64,000 bases of DNA from Glacieibacterium frigidum (GTDB lineage Bacteria; Pseudomonadota; Alphaproteobacteria; Sphingomonadales; Sphingomonadaceae), in assembly GCF_007097155.1 (NCBI RefSeq), contig NZ_VJWA01000002.1, forward strand, positions 1,116,001-1,180,000. The letters run 5' to 3'. Below, in pieces: positions 34,883 to 43,265 of this stretch (its first letter is position 1; the number at the start of each line of letters is the position of its first letter). The position numbers and the translations under genes were made by a program. The notes beneath the pieces are model-generated. The model did no database searches. It saw nothing but the letters and a program-made list of their open reading frames with translations, and was not told the origin of the DNA.

Positions 34883-36093
34883 TCGGCGGGCACCAGATCG
34901 CGCGCCGCCTTGGGCCGCATCAGTTTTGCGACGGCGGCGCCCAGCTTGCCGAACCAGCGGTCGAGGAAGCCGATCGGCTGGCCGCCCGGGCGATAGGCGA
35001 GGACATAATACATCCACAGGCACAGCGCGCTGAACAGCACGAACGGCACCCATTGCGCGAGCACCGGGTCGACGCGCCCGATGGCGCCCATGCGCTCCCC
35101 GTACTCGGTGATCTTGTGATAGGTCACGAGCATCACGATCGCGACAAAGACGCCGAGCGCCGAGGTCGATCGCTTGGGCGGCACCGCCAGCGCCACCGCG
35201 AGGAAGGGCAGCAGGAACATCACGACGCACTGCACGATGCGGCGGTTCAACGTCGCCTCGCTCTGCAGCTTGTCGGCGGCGGTCGTCTTGGGATCCGCCA
35301 GCACGCGCGTCAGCTCGGGGATGGTGAGTTCGAGGTTGCGGTCGCCGCGGACGCGGAAGCTCTCCATCGACGGCAGGTTGATCGGCAGGTCGTGCTGGTC
35401 GAACGACAGTACGCGCGGCAGCTGGTCGGCGGCGTTGCTGTGCACCAGCGTGCCCTTCTGCAGGCGCAGCAGGATGACGTCGGGGTCGTCGGTCGACAGG
35501 AAGGTGCCGGTATCGGCGGTGACTGCCAGCGTCTTGCCGTCCTTCGCCTCGGCGCGCACGAACAGGCCGAACAGGTCGCGGCCCTGGTTCTCCGACCGCT
35601 CGACGCGCAGCGTCATGCCCTTGCCCAGCTTGGCGAACTCGCCGACCTTGATGCTCGCCCCCAGCGCGCCCGAGCGCAGCTCGAAGCGCAGCCCTTCGTA
35701 GGCGTAGCGCGAATAGGGCTGCAGGAATCCGACGATGCCGAGGTTTACCAGCGCGAACACGAAAGCGAAGATGAAGGGCACGCGGAGCAGCCGGTTGTAG
35801 CTGATGCCGACCGCGCGCAGCGCGTCGAGTTCGCTCGACAGGGCAAGCTGTCGGAAGCCCAGCAAGATGCCGAGCAGTACGCCGATCGGGATGCCGAGCG
35901 ACAGATATTCGGGGATCAGATTGCCCAGCATCCGCCACACGACGGAGACGGGGCCGCCCTCGTTCATCACGAAGTCGAACAGCTTGAGCATCTTGTCGAG
36001 CAGCAGCAGCATCGCCGCGATGACCAGCGACGCGACCAGCGGCACCATGATCAGGCGCACCAGATACCGGTCAAAGCGCGCCAGAAACGCCAA
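34879..36093 (-). CDS. lptF: LPS export ABC transporter permease LptF
   Basis: A 404-residue partner of LptG. It starts MAFLARFDRYLVRLIMVPLV, and SSELDALRAVGISYNRLLRV is the coupling-helix motif typical of LptF. A periplasmic domain and C-terminal helices follow (RRIVQCVVMFLLPFLAVALA). The lptF-lptG order is conventional. The genes are transcribed away from the DUF2141 gene, so the promoter lies between 36094 and 36197. Confidence 0.94.
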   Translation of the reverse strand: MAFLARFDRYLVRLIMVPLVASLVIAAMLLLLDKMLKLFDFVMNEGGPVSVVWRMLGNLIPEYLSLGIPIGVLLGILLGFRQLALSSELDALRAVGISYNRLLRVPFIFAFVFALVNLGIVGFLQPYSRYAYEGLRFELRSGALGASIKVGEFAKLGKGMTLRVERSENQGRDLFGLFVRAEAKDGKTLAVTADTGTFLSTDDPDVILLRLQKGTLVHSNAADQLPRVLSFDQHDLPINLPSMESFRVRGDRNLELTIPELTRVLADPKTTAADKLQSEATLNRRIVQCVVMFLLPFLAVALAVPPKRSTSALGVFVAIVMLVTYHKITEYGERMGAIGRVDPVLAQWVPFVLFSALCLWMYYVLAYRPGGQPIGFLDRWFGKLGAAVAKLMRPKAARDLVPAE

Positions 36094-36197
36094 ATCCTGC
36101 CCTTCCGCCGCCTAAATTCAGCCGCACATCGCGACCATCACCGTCGCTCGTAGTCAGCGCGCTATACGGCGGCAGGCAAGGAAGGTCATCGATAAAA

Positions 36198-36665
36198 GTG
36201 CGGCGCGGTTTGGCGGTCATCGGTATTGCGGCGGGACTTGCAGCAGCGATGCCTGCGAGCGCGCGCGGTGTCGGCCCCGACGCGGCCGCGTGCGCAGCCA
36301 GCGCGGGCGGCACGGCGCTGCTCGTCCGCATTCACGGCTTCGACGATCGCGACGGCAGCGTGCGCGTCTCGACCTATCGTGCGACCGAGGAGGATTGGCT
36401 GGTGCGCGGCAAATATGTCCGCCGCATCGACCATGACGTGCCCCGGTCCGGCGACCTGGAGCTGTGCGTCGCGCTGCCCGGCCCGGGCCGCTACGCCGTC
36501 GGGGTCCTCCACGACCGCAACGGCGACGGCAAGCTGAACCCGTTCCGCGACGGCTACGGCGTGTCGAACAACCCCAGCCTCGGCCTGTCGAAGCCGAAGG
36601 TCCAGCGTGCCGCCTTCGCCGCCGGCACCGGCGTCACCGCAATCGCCATCAAGGTCAGCCGATGA
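36198..36665 (+). CDS. DUF2141 domain protein, exported
   Basis: A 155-residue periplasmic or outer-membrane-associated protein. The signal peptide is VIGIAAGLAAAMPASARG. The DUF2141 core has DGSVRVSTYRATEEDWLVRG and GRYAVGVLHDRNGDGKLNPF, the latter with Asp/Asn residues like a calcium-binding loop. The start is a GTG at 36198. The stop overlaps the lipid-kinase start. The domain is common in sphingomonads; its role is unknown, though co-transcription with lipid-metabolism genes suggests an envelope function. Confidence 0.85.
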   Translation: MRRGLAVIGIAAGLAAAMPASARGVGPDAAACAASAGGTALLVRIHGFDDRDGSVRVSTYRATEEDWLVRGKYVRRIDHDVPRSGDLELCVALPGPGRYAVGVLHDRNGDGKLNPFRDGYGVSNNPSLGLSKPKVQRAAFAAGTGVTAIAIKVSR

Positions 36666-37633
36666 GTACCGCGCCCTGCATCGCCCTGCTGTCGAACCCG
36701 CGTTCGACGGGTAACCTCGCGATCCTGCCGCAGGTCCGCAGCTTCGTCGCCGCGCACCCCAGCATCTTCCATTACGAGGTCGAGAGCGTCGACGACGTGC
36801 CCGAGGCGCTGCGCACCATCGCGCGCATGAAGCCCGTCGTGCTGGCGATCAACGGCGGCGACGGTACCGTGCAGGCGGCGCTGACCGAGATGCACCTGGG
36901 CGGCCATTTCGACGGCAAGATCCCGCCGGTCGCGGTGCTGCCGAACGGCAAGACCAACCTGATCGCGCTCGACCTGGGCGCCCACGGCGACGCGCTTGGC
37001 GCGCTGCGCCAGCTGCTGCAGATCGCCGAGACGGGGATGGACCCGCACGTCGTGCGCCGGCAGCTGATCGCGCTGACCACGGGGCAGGACAACGACCGCC
37101 CGGTGCTCGGCATGTTCCTGGGCGGTGCGGGACTGGCGGAGATCATCCTGTTCTGCCGCCACCGCATCTATCCGCTGGGCCTGCCCAACTCGATCAGCCA
37201 TTTCCTCGCCGCGCTCGCGCTGGTGTTCGGTACGCTGCTCGGTATCCGTGCGCGCTGGTTGCCCGCCAAGCAGCCGCGCATGCGCCTGACGCGCGGCGAT
37301 GGCCGGCAGGAGGGCAATTTTCTGCTGGTCATGGTGACGACGCTCGAGCGGATCGCGCTCAACATCCGCCCCGGCGCAGTCGGCGGCGCGCTCCGCATGA
37401 TGGCGATCGAGCAGAACCCGATCACTCTCGTGCGCCTCGTCTACGAGGTGCTGATCGGCCGTCTCGGCCGCCGCCCCATCGGCGGGCTGCACCTGCAGGG
37501 CGGCGACACGATCCGCATCGAGGGCGGGCAGCCCAGCGTCGTCATGGACGGCGAACTGTTTCAGGCGGCAAACGGCGGGTCGATCACGCTGACCACGACG
37601 CCGCCGGTGTCGTTCGTCCGCCTTGCCGCCTGA
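36662..37633 (+). CDS. Diacylglycerol/lipid kinase family protein
   Basis: A 323-residue member of the DAGK catalytic-domain family (YegS/DgkB type), which phosphorylates diacylglycerol or related lipids. The N-terminal IALLSNPRSTGN is the usual start, and VLAINGGDGTVQAALTEMHL carries the ATP-binding GGDGT motif. The following loop reads VLPNGKTNLIALDLG where most relatives have GTxNxFA, a notable variation. The C-terminal beta-sandwich ends with GGQPSVVMDGELFQAANGGS, the usual DGE motif. It overlaps the genes on both sides, so it is co-translated with the next gene. Confidence 0.88.
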   Translation: MSTAPCIALLSNPRSTGNLAILPQVRSFVAAHPSIFHYEVESVDDVPEALRTIARMKPVVLAINGGDGTVQAALTEMHLGGHFDGKIPPVAVLPNGKTNLIALDLGAHGDALGALRQLLQIAETGMDPHVVRRQLIALTTGQDNDRPVLGMFLGGAGLAEIILFCRHRIYPLGLPNSISHFLAALALVFGTLLGIRARWLPAKQPRMRLTRGDGRQEGNFLLVMVTTLERIALNIRPGAVGGALRMMAIEQNPITLVRLVYEVLIGRLGRRPIGGLHLQGGDTIRIEGGQPSVVMDGELFQAANGGSITLTTTPPVSFVRLAA

Positions 37634-38549
37634 GGCGTCGCGCGACGACCTGCGGACCCTCGTCGCCGCCGAACTGGCGGTGCCCATCGACCCCGCCGCC
37701 GCTGACTTCGCGGCGCATGTCGCGACCATCCTGCCGGGCACGAACGCCGTGCTGTTCTACGGCTCGTGCCTGCGCGAGGCGCGGCTCGACGGGCTGATGC
37801 TCGATTTCTACGTCATCGTCGACGACTATACCCAATCCTATGGCGACTGGCGCGCGCGCGCCAACCGGCTGATCCCGCCCAACGTCTTTCAGATCGCGCA
37901 CGACGGCCTGCGCGCCAAGTACGCGGTGCTGAGCAGCGCCGATCTCGCGCGGCTGTGCAGCAGCGCGACGTCGAACCCCAGCGTCTGGGCCCGCTTCGCA
38001 CAGCCGTCGCGACTGGCGTGGGTGCGCGACGACGACGCCCGCAACGCGGCCATCGCGGCGGTCGCCGGGGCCGCACCCGCCCTGCTCGCTGCCGCCGCGC
38101 CGATGCTGCCGCCTGTGCTGTCGGTCGAGGCGCTGTGGACCGGCGCCTTCGCGCTGACCTTCGGCGCCGAACTGCGCACCGAACGCGCCGGGCGCGGCAA
38201 CAGCATCGTCGCCGCCGACCCGGCGCGCTACGCCGCCTTCACCGCGCCTGCACTGGCGGCGGCAGGACTGGCTGCGACGGTCGATGGCGACCGCGTCGAG
38301 ATCGCCGGCGGCGACCGCGCCGCCGCGCCCGCCGCCTGGGCGCGCCGCCGCCGGGCGGGTAAAGCGCTATCCGCCGCGCGGCTGGCGAAGGCAGCGTTCA
38401 CCTTCGACGGCGGCCTCGACTATCTGGCGTGGAAGATCCAGCGCCATGCCGGCGTGCCGGTGCCGGTTTCCGCGTGGATGCGCCGCTGGCCGCTGCTCGG
38501 CGGCATCGCCCTGCTGCCGCGCCTGTTGGCGCGCGGCGCGGTGCGCTAG
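37623..38549 (+). CDS. Tam41-like nucleotidyltransferase, candidate CDP-diacylglycerol synthase
   Basis: A 308-residue protein. By eye it resembles the Tam41/Mmp37 family of peripheral CDP-diacylglycerol synthases. AVLFYGSCLREARLDG recalls the YGS nucleotidyltransferase loop, and LMLDFYVIVDDY the MIDF acidic strand. RLIPPNVFQIA, LRAKYAVLSSADLARL and RFAQPSRLAWVRDDD recall the NP..Y, IKYGVV and RxxKPV blocks. The family makes CDP-diacylglycerol from phosphatidate and CTP. The start is a TTG at 37623 inside the lipid-kinase gene, an 11-bp overlap. Kinase product (phosphatidate) feeding this enzyme would make chemical sense. The assignment is by motif only. Confidence 0.55.
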   Translation: MPPEASRDDLRTLVAAELAVPIDPAAADFAAHVATILPGTNAVLFYGSCLREARLDGLMLDFYVIVDDYTQSYGDWRARANRLIPPNVFQIAHDGLRAKYAVLSSADLARLCSSATSNPSVWARFAQPSRLAWVRDDDARNAAIAAVAGAAPALLAAAAPMLPPVLSVEALWTGAFALTFGAELRTERAGRGNSIVAADPARYAAFTAPALAAAGLAATVDGDRVEIAGGDRAAAPAAWARRRRAGKALSAARLAKAAFTFDGGLDYLAWKIQRHAGVPVPVSAWMRRWPLLGGIALLPRLLARGAVR

Positions 38550-38647
38550 CCCAGCAGTGCGGTCAGCGCCTGCATCGCCGCCGCGAACCCGGCGATCAGC
38601 GCGACGATGCCTGCCGCACAACGTGCCGCACCTCCGCCGCGCGTCAT
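38546..38647 (-). CDS. 33-residue predicted membrane micro-protein
   Basis: MTRGGGAARCAAGIVALIAG then FAAAMQALTALLG: a basic start and one hydrophobic helix. Its ATG overlaps the stop of the upstream 32-residue ORF by four bases (ATGA), the same coupling as in the neighbouring real operons. The stop TAG shares a CTAG with the convergent Tam41-like gene. Too short for family assignment; real only if translation is shown. Confidence 0.4.
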   Translation of the reverse strand: MTRGGGAARCAAGIVALIAGFAAAMQALTALLG

Positions 38648-38742
38648 ACCGCGGTGCTGACCAGGGTGACGACCAGCCCGAGGGCCAGCGTCGCGAGGAA
38701 GATGAGCGTGATGGGCGCACGCGCGCCGAGCCAATCGATCAT
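38644..38742 (-). CDS. 32-residue predicted membrane micro-protein
   Basis: MIDWLGARAPITLIFLATLA then LGLVVTLVSTAV: a short amphipathic start and one hydrophobic helix. It overlaps the following micro-ORF by four bases. No strong Shine-Dalgarno sequence is visible before the ATG at 38742. Together the pair resembles small subunits added to membrane complexes, but no family is recognised. Confidence 0.4.
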   Translation of the reverse strand: MIDWLGARAPITLIFLATLALGLVVTLVSTAV

Positions 38743-38910
38743 GGCACCAAAATATGCCTGCGCACCCGCCCCTGCCATGCGCGGACGCACGGTGATGATG
38801 CCGCAGCCGCATAAGGACGGCATAAAGGCGAGCCTCACCGGTCAGCGCCTCAATTGCGCCGCGGCACGACCGTCCCTAGATGACGGCCACGCAACCCGAA
38901 GGACGATCAC

Positions 38911-39210
38911 ATGACTCCCACGCTGGCGGTGCTCGCCGGATTCGTCGTGCTGCTGCTCGACATCCTCAAATGGACGGTGATCGTCCAGGCGATCCTCAGC
39001 TGGCTGGTGGCGTTCAACGTCGTCAACACCCAGAACCGCTTCGTCCGCGAGGTGCTGCGTGTCCTCGACCGGCTGCTCGAGCCGCTGTACCGCCCGATCC
39101 GGCGCATCCTGCCTGATTTCGGCGGCATCGATCTGTCGCCGATGGTGGTGCTGCTGGTCATCCTGCTGATCCAGAAGCTGATCGTCGTCAACGTTCCGAA
39201 CTATCTCTGA
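38911..39210 (+). CDS. YggT family membrane protein
   Basis: A 99-residue protein with two hydrophobic segments ([20 protein letters not shown] and [15 protein letters not shown]) around the conserved block [20 protein letters not shown]. YggT proteins are linked to osmotic shock and cell-division or membrane-organisation functions; the mechanism is unclear. The folD start codon follows one base after its stop, so the two are co-transcribed. Confidence 0.93.
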   Translation: MTPTLAVLAGFVVLLLDILKWTVIVQAILSWLVAFNVVNTQNRFVREVLRVLDRLLEPLYRPIRRILPDFGGIDLSPMVVLLVILLIQKLIVVNVPNYL

Positions 39211-39211
39211 C

Positions 39212-40096
39212 GTGAGCGCGGTGATCATCGACGGCAAGGCGTTCGCCGCCGGCCTGCGCGGGCGGGTCGCTGACGCCGTACCGGCTTTCGTCGCGGCGAC
39301 GGGACGCGCGCCCGGCCTGTCGGTCGTGCTGGTCGGCGACGATCCTGCCAGCCACGTCTATGTCCGCAACAAGGGCATCGCGACGACGGGCGCGGGCATG
39401 GTGTCGGTCGAGCACCGCCTGCCCGCCGACGTATCGGAGGCCGAGCTGCTGGCGCTCGTCGCGGCGCTGAACGCCGACAATGCAGTCGACGGCATCCTCG
39501 TCCAGATGCCGTGCCCGAAGCATATCTCCGAGGCGCGCGTCATCGCCGCGGTCGATCCAGCGAAGGACGTCGACGGCTTCCACCCGGTCAACGCGGGGCG
39601 CCTCGCGAGTGGCCTGCCCGGCCTCGTGCCGTGCACGCCGTCTGGCTGCCTGATGCTGCTGCAGGACGCCCTCGGCGACCTGTCGGGCAAGGAGGCGCTG
39701 GTCATCGGGCGTTCGAACATCGTCGGGAAGCCGATGGCGGCGCTGCTCGTCGCGGCGAGCGCGACCGTGACTGCCGCCCACTCGCGGACGCGTGATCTCG
39801 CCGCCCATGTCGCGCGTGCCGACATCGTCGTCGCAGCGGTCGGCGTGCCCGAGCTGGTGCGCGGTGACTGGCTCAAGCCCGGCGCGTGTGTCATCGATGT
39901 CGGCATGAACCGCATCGCGCTTCCCGACGGCAAGACGAAGCTCGTCGGCGACGTGAACTTTGCCGAGGCGCTTGAAACCGCCGGCTGGGTCACCCCCGTC
40001 CCTGGCGGCGTCGGCCCGATGACGATCGCCTGCCTGCTGCGCAACACGCTGCTCGCGGCGCACGCGCGCACCGGACTGGCGGCACCCGCGCTGTGA
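39212..40096 (+). CDS. folD: Bifunctional methylenetetrahydrofolate dehydrogenase/cyclohydrolase FolD
   Basis: A 294-residue cytoplasmic enzyme interconverting 5,10-methylene-THF, 5,10-methenyl-THF and 10-formyl-THF with NADP. The catalytic Tyr and Lys lie in [16 protein letters not shown]. Further conserved parts are [22 protein letters not shown], the NADP-binding [11 protein letters not shown] and the C-terminal [12 protein letters not shown]. It starts with GTG at 39212. The stop overlaps the next start by four bases (GTGA). Confidence 0.96.
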   Translation: MSAVIIDGKAFAAGLRGRVADAVPAFVAATGRAPGLSVVLVGDDPASHVYVRNKGIATTGAGMVSVEHRLPADVSEAELLALVAALNADNAVDGILVQMPCPKHISEARVIAAVDPAKDVDGFHPVNAGRLASGLPGLVPCTPSGCLMLLQDALGDLSGKEALVIGRSNIVGKPMAALLVAASATVTAAHSRTRDLAAHVARADIVVAAVGVPELVRGDWLKPGACVIDVGMNRIALPDGKTKLVGDVNFAEALETAGWVTPVPGGVGPMTIACLLRNTLLAAHARTGLAAPAL

Positions 40097-40755
40097 TCGC
40101 GCTGCTCGCCCTTGCGGTCGCGAGCGGTTCGGTCGCCGACGCGGAGCGGGCGTTTGCCGCGCAGGCGGCACGCGAAGGTCAGTGGACCGCCTTCCGCGCT
40201 ACTGCGAGCGCCGACGCGGTGATGTTCGTGCCCGGCATGGTCCGCGCGCAGGACTGGCTGAAGAGTCGCGCCGACCCGCCGGTGCCGTATAAATGGTGGC
40301 CCGACCGGACGCTGACGGCGTGCGATGCGAGCGCAGGCTTCTCGACGGGTGGCTCGATCGACGCGGCCGGCACCCACGGTCGCTTCCGCACGATCTGGAC
40401 GCGGACGCCGGATGGCTGGCGCTGGGTCCTCGACGAGGGCGCGCCGCTGACCATGCGTCCCGCAGGCGCGCGTCCGCTCGCCGCCGAGACCGCGTCGTGC
40501 ACCGCGGCTGCACAGGCGCGCGCGGCGCTGCCGCACCTGACTGCCCCGGCTCGTTACGCGCAGGCCGATGCCATGCTCGACGGCCAGGCGGCAGCGATGT
40601 TCGCGCTGCCGGCGATCGTGTCGGGTGCGTCGGATGACGCGACCCTGGCGTGGCAGGTGCGCGGCGACGCCGCGACCGGGCGCCGCGTGCTGCTCGTTTG
40701 GGCGTGGACCGGAACCGCGCATGACCTGCGTGCGGCGCAGGTCACCCTGCCATGA
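40093..40755 (+). CDS. Hypothetical protein coupled to folD, probably exported
   Basis: A 220-residue protein with a short hydrophobic start ([20 protein letters not shown]) that looks like a signal peptide, then a fold resembling SnoaL/DUF4440-like domains ([40 protein letters not shown]). Two cysteines (LTACDAS, TASCTAA) may pair. It overlaps folD by four bases and marC by four bases, so it is a genuine operon member. No enzymatic motif is visible. Confidence 0.75.
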   Translation: MIALLALAVASGSVADAERAFAAQAAREGQWTAFRATASADAVMFVPGMVRAQDWLKSRADPPVPYKWWPDRTLTACDASAGFSTGGSIDAAGTHGRFRTIWTRTPDGWRWVLDEGAPLTMRPAGARPLAAETASCTAAAQARAALPHLTAPARYAQADAMLDGQAAAMFALPAIVSGASDDATLAWQVRGDAATGRRVLLVWAWTGTAHDLRAAQVTLP

Positions 40756-41387
40756 TCGAACTCTTCATCTCGGCCTTCGTCACGCTGTTCGTCGTGCTCG
40801 ACCCGCCGGGTTGCGTGCCGATCTTCTCGTCGCTGACCAGCGGCGGCGCGGCCGCCTATCGGCGCAGCATGGCGCTGCGCTCGACGGGGATCGCGGCGGT
40901 CGTGCTGCTGCTGTTCGCGCTGTTCGGCGAGGATTTCCTGACCGCGCTCGGCATCACTTTGCCTGCCTTCAAGCTGGCGGGCGGCGTCATGGTCTTCCTG
41001 ATCGCCATCGACATGGTGTTCGAGACGCGCACCCAGCGCCGCGAGGAGCGCGCCGAGGCGGTCAAGAGCGAGGCGCAGGGCGAGGCCGACGACATCTCGG
41101 TCTTCCCGATGGCGATCCCGATGCTCGCCGGCCCCGGCTCGATCGCCGCGGTCATGCTGCTGATGTCGCGCGCCAACGGTATCGAGCAGAGCCTGACCGT
41201 GCTGGCGGCGCTCGCCGCGGTGCTGCTGCTAACGCTCGGCGCGCTGCTCGCCGCGGGGCCGCTGATGCGCCTGATGGGGCACAAGATCGAGGCGATGATC
41301 ACGCGCCTGCTCGGCGTCATCCTTGCCGCGCTCGCCGCGCAGTTCATCATCGACGGCATCCGCGAGAGCTTCGGGCTGGGCGGCTGA
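40752..41387 (+). CDS. MarC family integral membrane protein
   Basis: A 211-residue protein with about six helices. Typical family stretches are FVTLFVVLDPPGCVPIFSSL, then FKLAGGVMVFLIAIDMVFET, and FPMAIPMLAGPGSIAAVMLL. MarC/NAAT proteins were once linked to drug resistance or amino-acid transport, but their function is unsettled. ATG at 40752 overlaps the upstream stop by four bases. Confidence 0.93.
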   Translation: MIELFISAFVTLFVVLDPPGCVPIFSSLTSGGAAAYRRSMALRSTGIAAVVLLLFALFGEDFLTALGITLPAFKLAGGVMVFLIAIDMVFETRTQRREERAEAVKSEAQGEADDISVFPMAIPMLAGPGSIAAVMLLMSRANGIEQSLTVLAALAAVLLLTLGALLAAGPLMRLMGHKIEAMITRLLGVILAALAAQFIIDGIRESFGLGG

Positions 41388-41427
41388 GCCCGGATTAAGC
41401 CGTAATCTCATGGCAGGGCACTTGCCC

Positions 41428-42612
41428 ATGCAGACCGCGACCGCCGAGATCATCCCGCTCGTCCCCGCCGACGGGCAGGTCGAGATGTCGATCGTCATGC
41501 CGTGCCTCGACGAGGCCGAGACTCTGGGCATCTGCATCGCCAAGGCCAACCGCTTCTTCGCCGAGAACGGCGTCGCGGGCGAGGTCGTCATCGCCGACAA
41601 CGGCTCGACCGACGGCAGCCAGGCGATCGCCACGTCGCTGGGCGCGCGTGTCGTCGCGGTGCCGGTGCGCGGGTACGGCGCGGCGCTGGCGGCGGGCATC
41701 CTCGCGGCGCGCGGGCGCTTCGTCGCGATGGGCGACAGCGACGACAGCTATGATTTCCTCGGGCTGATGCCCTTCCTCGCACGGCTGCGCGACGGTGAAC
41801 AGCTGGTCATGGGCAACCGCTTCCAGGGTGGAATCGCCAAGGGCGCGATGCCGCCGCTGCACCGCTATCTCGGCAATCCGGTACTCAGCTTCGCCGGCCG
41901 CCTGTTCTACAATGCGCCGATCGGCGACTTTCACTGCGGCCTGCGCGCCTTCGACCGCGCGGCGATCCTGGGCCTCGGCCTGCGCACGACGGGCATGGAG
42001 TTCGCGAGCGAGATGGTCGTCAAGGCGCAGCTGGCCGGGCTGCGGCTGGCGGAAGTGCCGACCACCCTGTCGCCCGACGGCCGCTCGCGACCGCCGCACC
42101 TGCGCAGCTGGCGCGACGGCTGGCGCCACCTCAAGTTCCTGCTGACCTTCGCGCCCAAGGCGCTGTTCTTCTACCCTGGCGTCGTGCTGGCGCTCGCGGG
42201 CCTGATCGGGCTGCTCGCGCTGCTCCCGGGCAGCGTCTCGCTCGGCTCGGTCCGCCTCGGCGTCACAACCCTGTTGTTTTCGGCGGCGAGCGTCATCATC
42301 GGCGCGCAGCTGATGAGTTTCGCGGTCGTCGCGCGCCTGTTCGGGGTGCGCGAGCGGCTATGGCCGACCAGTCCGCGCACCGAGCTGGCGCGGCGCTGGT
42401 TCAGCATCGATCGCGGCTGCGTCGCCGGCGGCGTGATGCTCGTCAGCGGCATCGTGCTGGCCTTTGCCGCTGTCCTCGGCTGGGCGGGCAGCGGCTATGG
42501 CGACATGGACACCGACGCGCTGATGCGCGTCGCCATCCCCTCGGTCCTGCTGTGCGCACTCGGTGTGCAGGCGCTGGTGACCGGCTTCTTCACCGCGCTG
42601 CTCACCGAATAG
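41428..42612 (+). CDS. Glycosyltransferase family 2 with C-terminal membrane helices
   Basis: A 394-residue protein of the polyprenyl-phosphate glycosyltransferase type (DPM/GtrB-like). The GT-A domain has VEMSIVMPCLDEAETLGICI, EVVIADNGSTDGSQ and the metal motif FVAMGDSDDSYDF. KFLLTFAPKALFFYPGVVLA begins the membrane part, with three to four helices (VLALAGLIGLLALLPG, LLFSAASVIIGAQLMSFAVV, GGVMLVSGIVLAFAAVLGWA). I take the ATG at 41428, which has a modest AGGG site upstream; an in-frame ATG at 41410 lacks one. It probably transfers a sugar to a lipid carrier for envelope glycoconjugates. One base separates its stop from that of the convergent sod gene. Confidence 0.88.
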   Translation: MQTATAEIIPLVPADGQVEMSIVMPCLDEAETLGICIAKANRFFAENGVAGEVVIADNGSTDGSQAIATSLGARVVAVPVRGYGAALAAGILAARGRFVAMGDSDDSYDFLGLMPFLARLRDGEQLVMGNRFQGGIAKGAMPPLHRYLGNPVLSFAGRLFYNAPIGDFHCGLRAFDRAAILGLGLRTTGMEFASEMVVKAQLAGLRLAEVPTTLSPDGRSRPPHLRSWRDGWRHLKFLLTFAPKALFFYPGVVLALAGLIGLLALLPGSVSLGSVRLGVTTLLFSAASVIIGAQLMSFAVVARLFGVRERLWPTSPRTELARRWFSIDRGCVAGGVMLVSGIVLAFAAVLGWAGSGYGDMDTDALMRVAIPSVLLCALGVQALVTGFFTALLTE

Positions 42613-42613
42613 T

Positions 42614-43228
42614 TCAGGCTGCCAGCCGCGTCTCGTCGGCGAAATTGGCGCTGGCGAAATCCCAGTTGACCAGCTCGCCGAGGAACGCGCCGACGTAGTC
42701 GGGACGCGCGTTCTGCCAGTCGAGGTAATAGGCGTGCTCCCATACGTCGAGCGTCAGCAACGGCGTCTGGCGCGTGTGGGCGATCGGCGTGTCGGCGTCA
42801 TGGGTCGTGACGATCTTGAGCGCGCCGCCGTCGCGGACCAGCCACGCCCAGCCGCTGCCGAACTGCCCGACCGCCGCGGTCTTGAAGTTCTCCGCGAACT
42901 TTTCCATGCCGCCGAGGTCGGTGTCGATCGCAGCCTTCAGCGCGCCGCTCGGGGCGCCGCCGCCGCCCGGCATCATGCTCTGCCACAGGAACTCGTGGTT
43001 CCAGGCCTGCGCGGCGTTGTTGAAAAGCTTGTCGTTGCCGTCGGCCCGGGCGCGGCGGATCACCTCGACCGCCGACAGCTGCGCCAGCGGAGTGCCCGTG
43101 ATCAGCTCGTTCGCCTTGTCGACATAAGCCTTGTGATGCTTGCCGTGATGAAAGTGCAGCGTCTGCGCCGAGATATGGGGCGCGAGGGCATCGTCGGCAT
43201 AGGGCAGCGGCGGCAGCGTGAAGGGCAT
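42614..43228 (-). CDS. sodB: Superoxide dismutase, iron type
   Basis: A 204-residue cytosolic SOD converting superoxide to oxygen and hydrogen peroxide. Metal ligands are seen in TLHFHHGKHHKAYVDKANEL, NAAQAWNHEFLWQSM and LDVWEHAYYLDWQNARPDYV. AAVGQFGSGWAWLV and the residues near the ligands favour the Fe enzyme, though cambialistic use cannot be excluded. MPFTLPPLPY at 43228 is the standard start. This antioxidant gene lies between the Psp locus and the folD-marC genes; useful for a phototroph that makes bacteriochlorophyll in air, but not evidence of co-regulation. Confidence 0.95.
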   Translation of the reverse strand: MPFTLPPLPYADDALAPHISAQTLHFHHGKHHKAYVDKANELITGTPLAQLSAVEVIRRARADGNDKLFNNAAQAWNHEFLWQSMMPGGGGAPSGALKAAIDTDLGGMEKFAENFKTAAVGQFGSGWAWLVRDGGALKIVTTHDADTPIAHTRQTPLLTLDVWEHAYYLDWQNARPDYVGAFLGELVNWDFASANFADETRLAA

Positions 43229-43265
43229 AGCGGATCTCCGGGTTTCGCCCGTTGAACGCACTGCC

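Noticed and set aside
34883-35938. Upstream extension of the lptG frame (714 codons in total)
   Set aside because: It runs through lptF in another frame; ATG at 34882 overlaps the lptF stop in the standard coupled way.
38743-38838. 64-codon version of the first micro-ORF starting at 38838
   Set aside because: The extra 32 residues are unlike the membrane segment and no ribosome site precedes them; the inner ATG gives a compact one-helix peptide.
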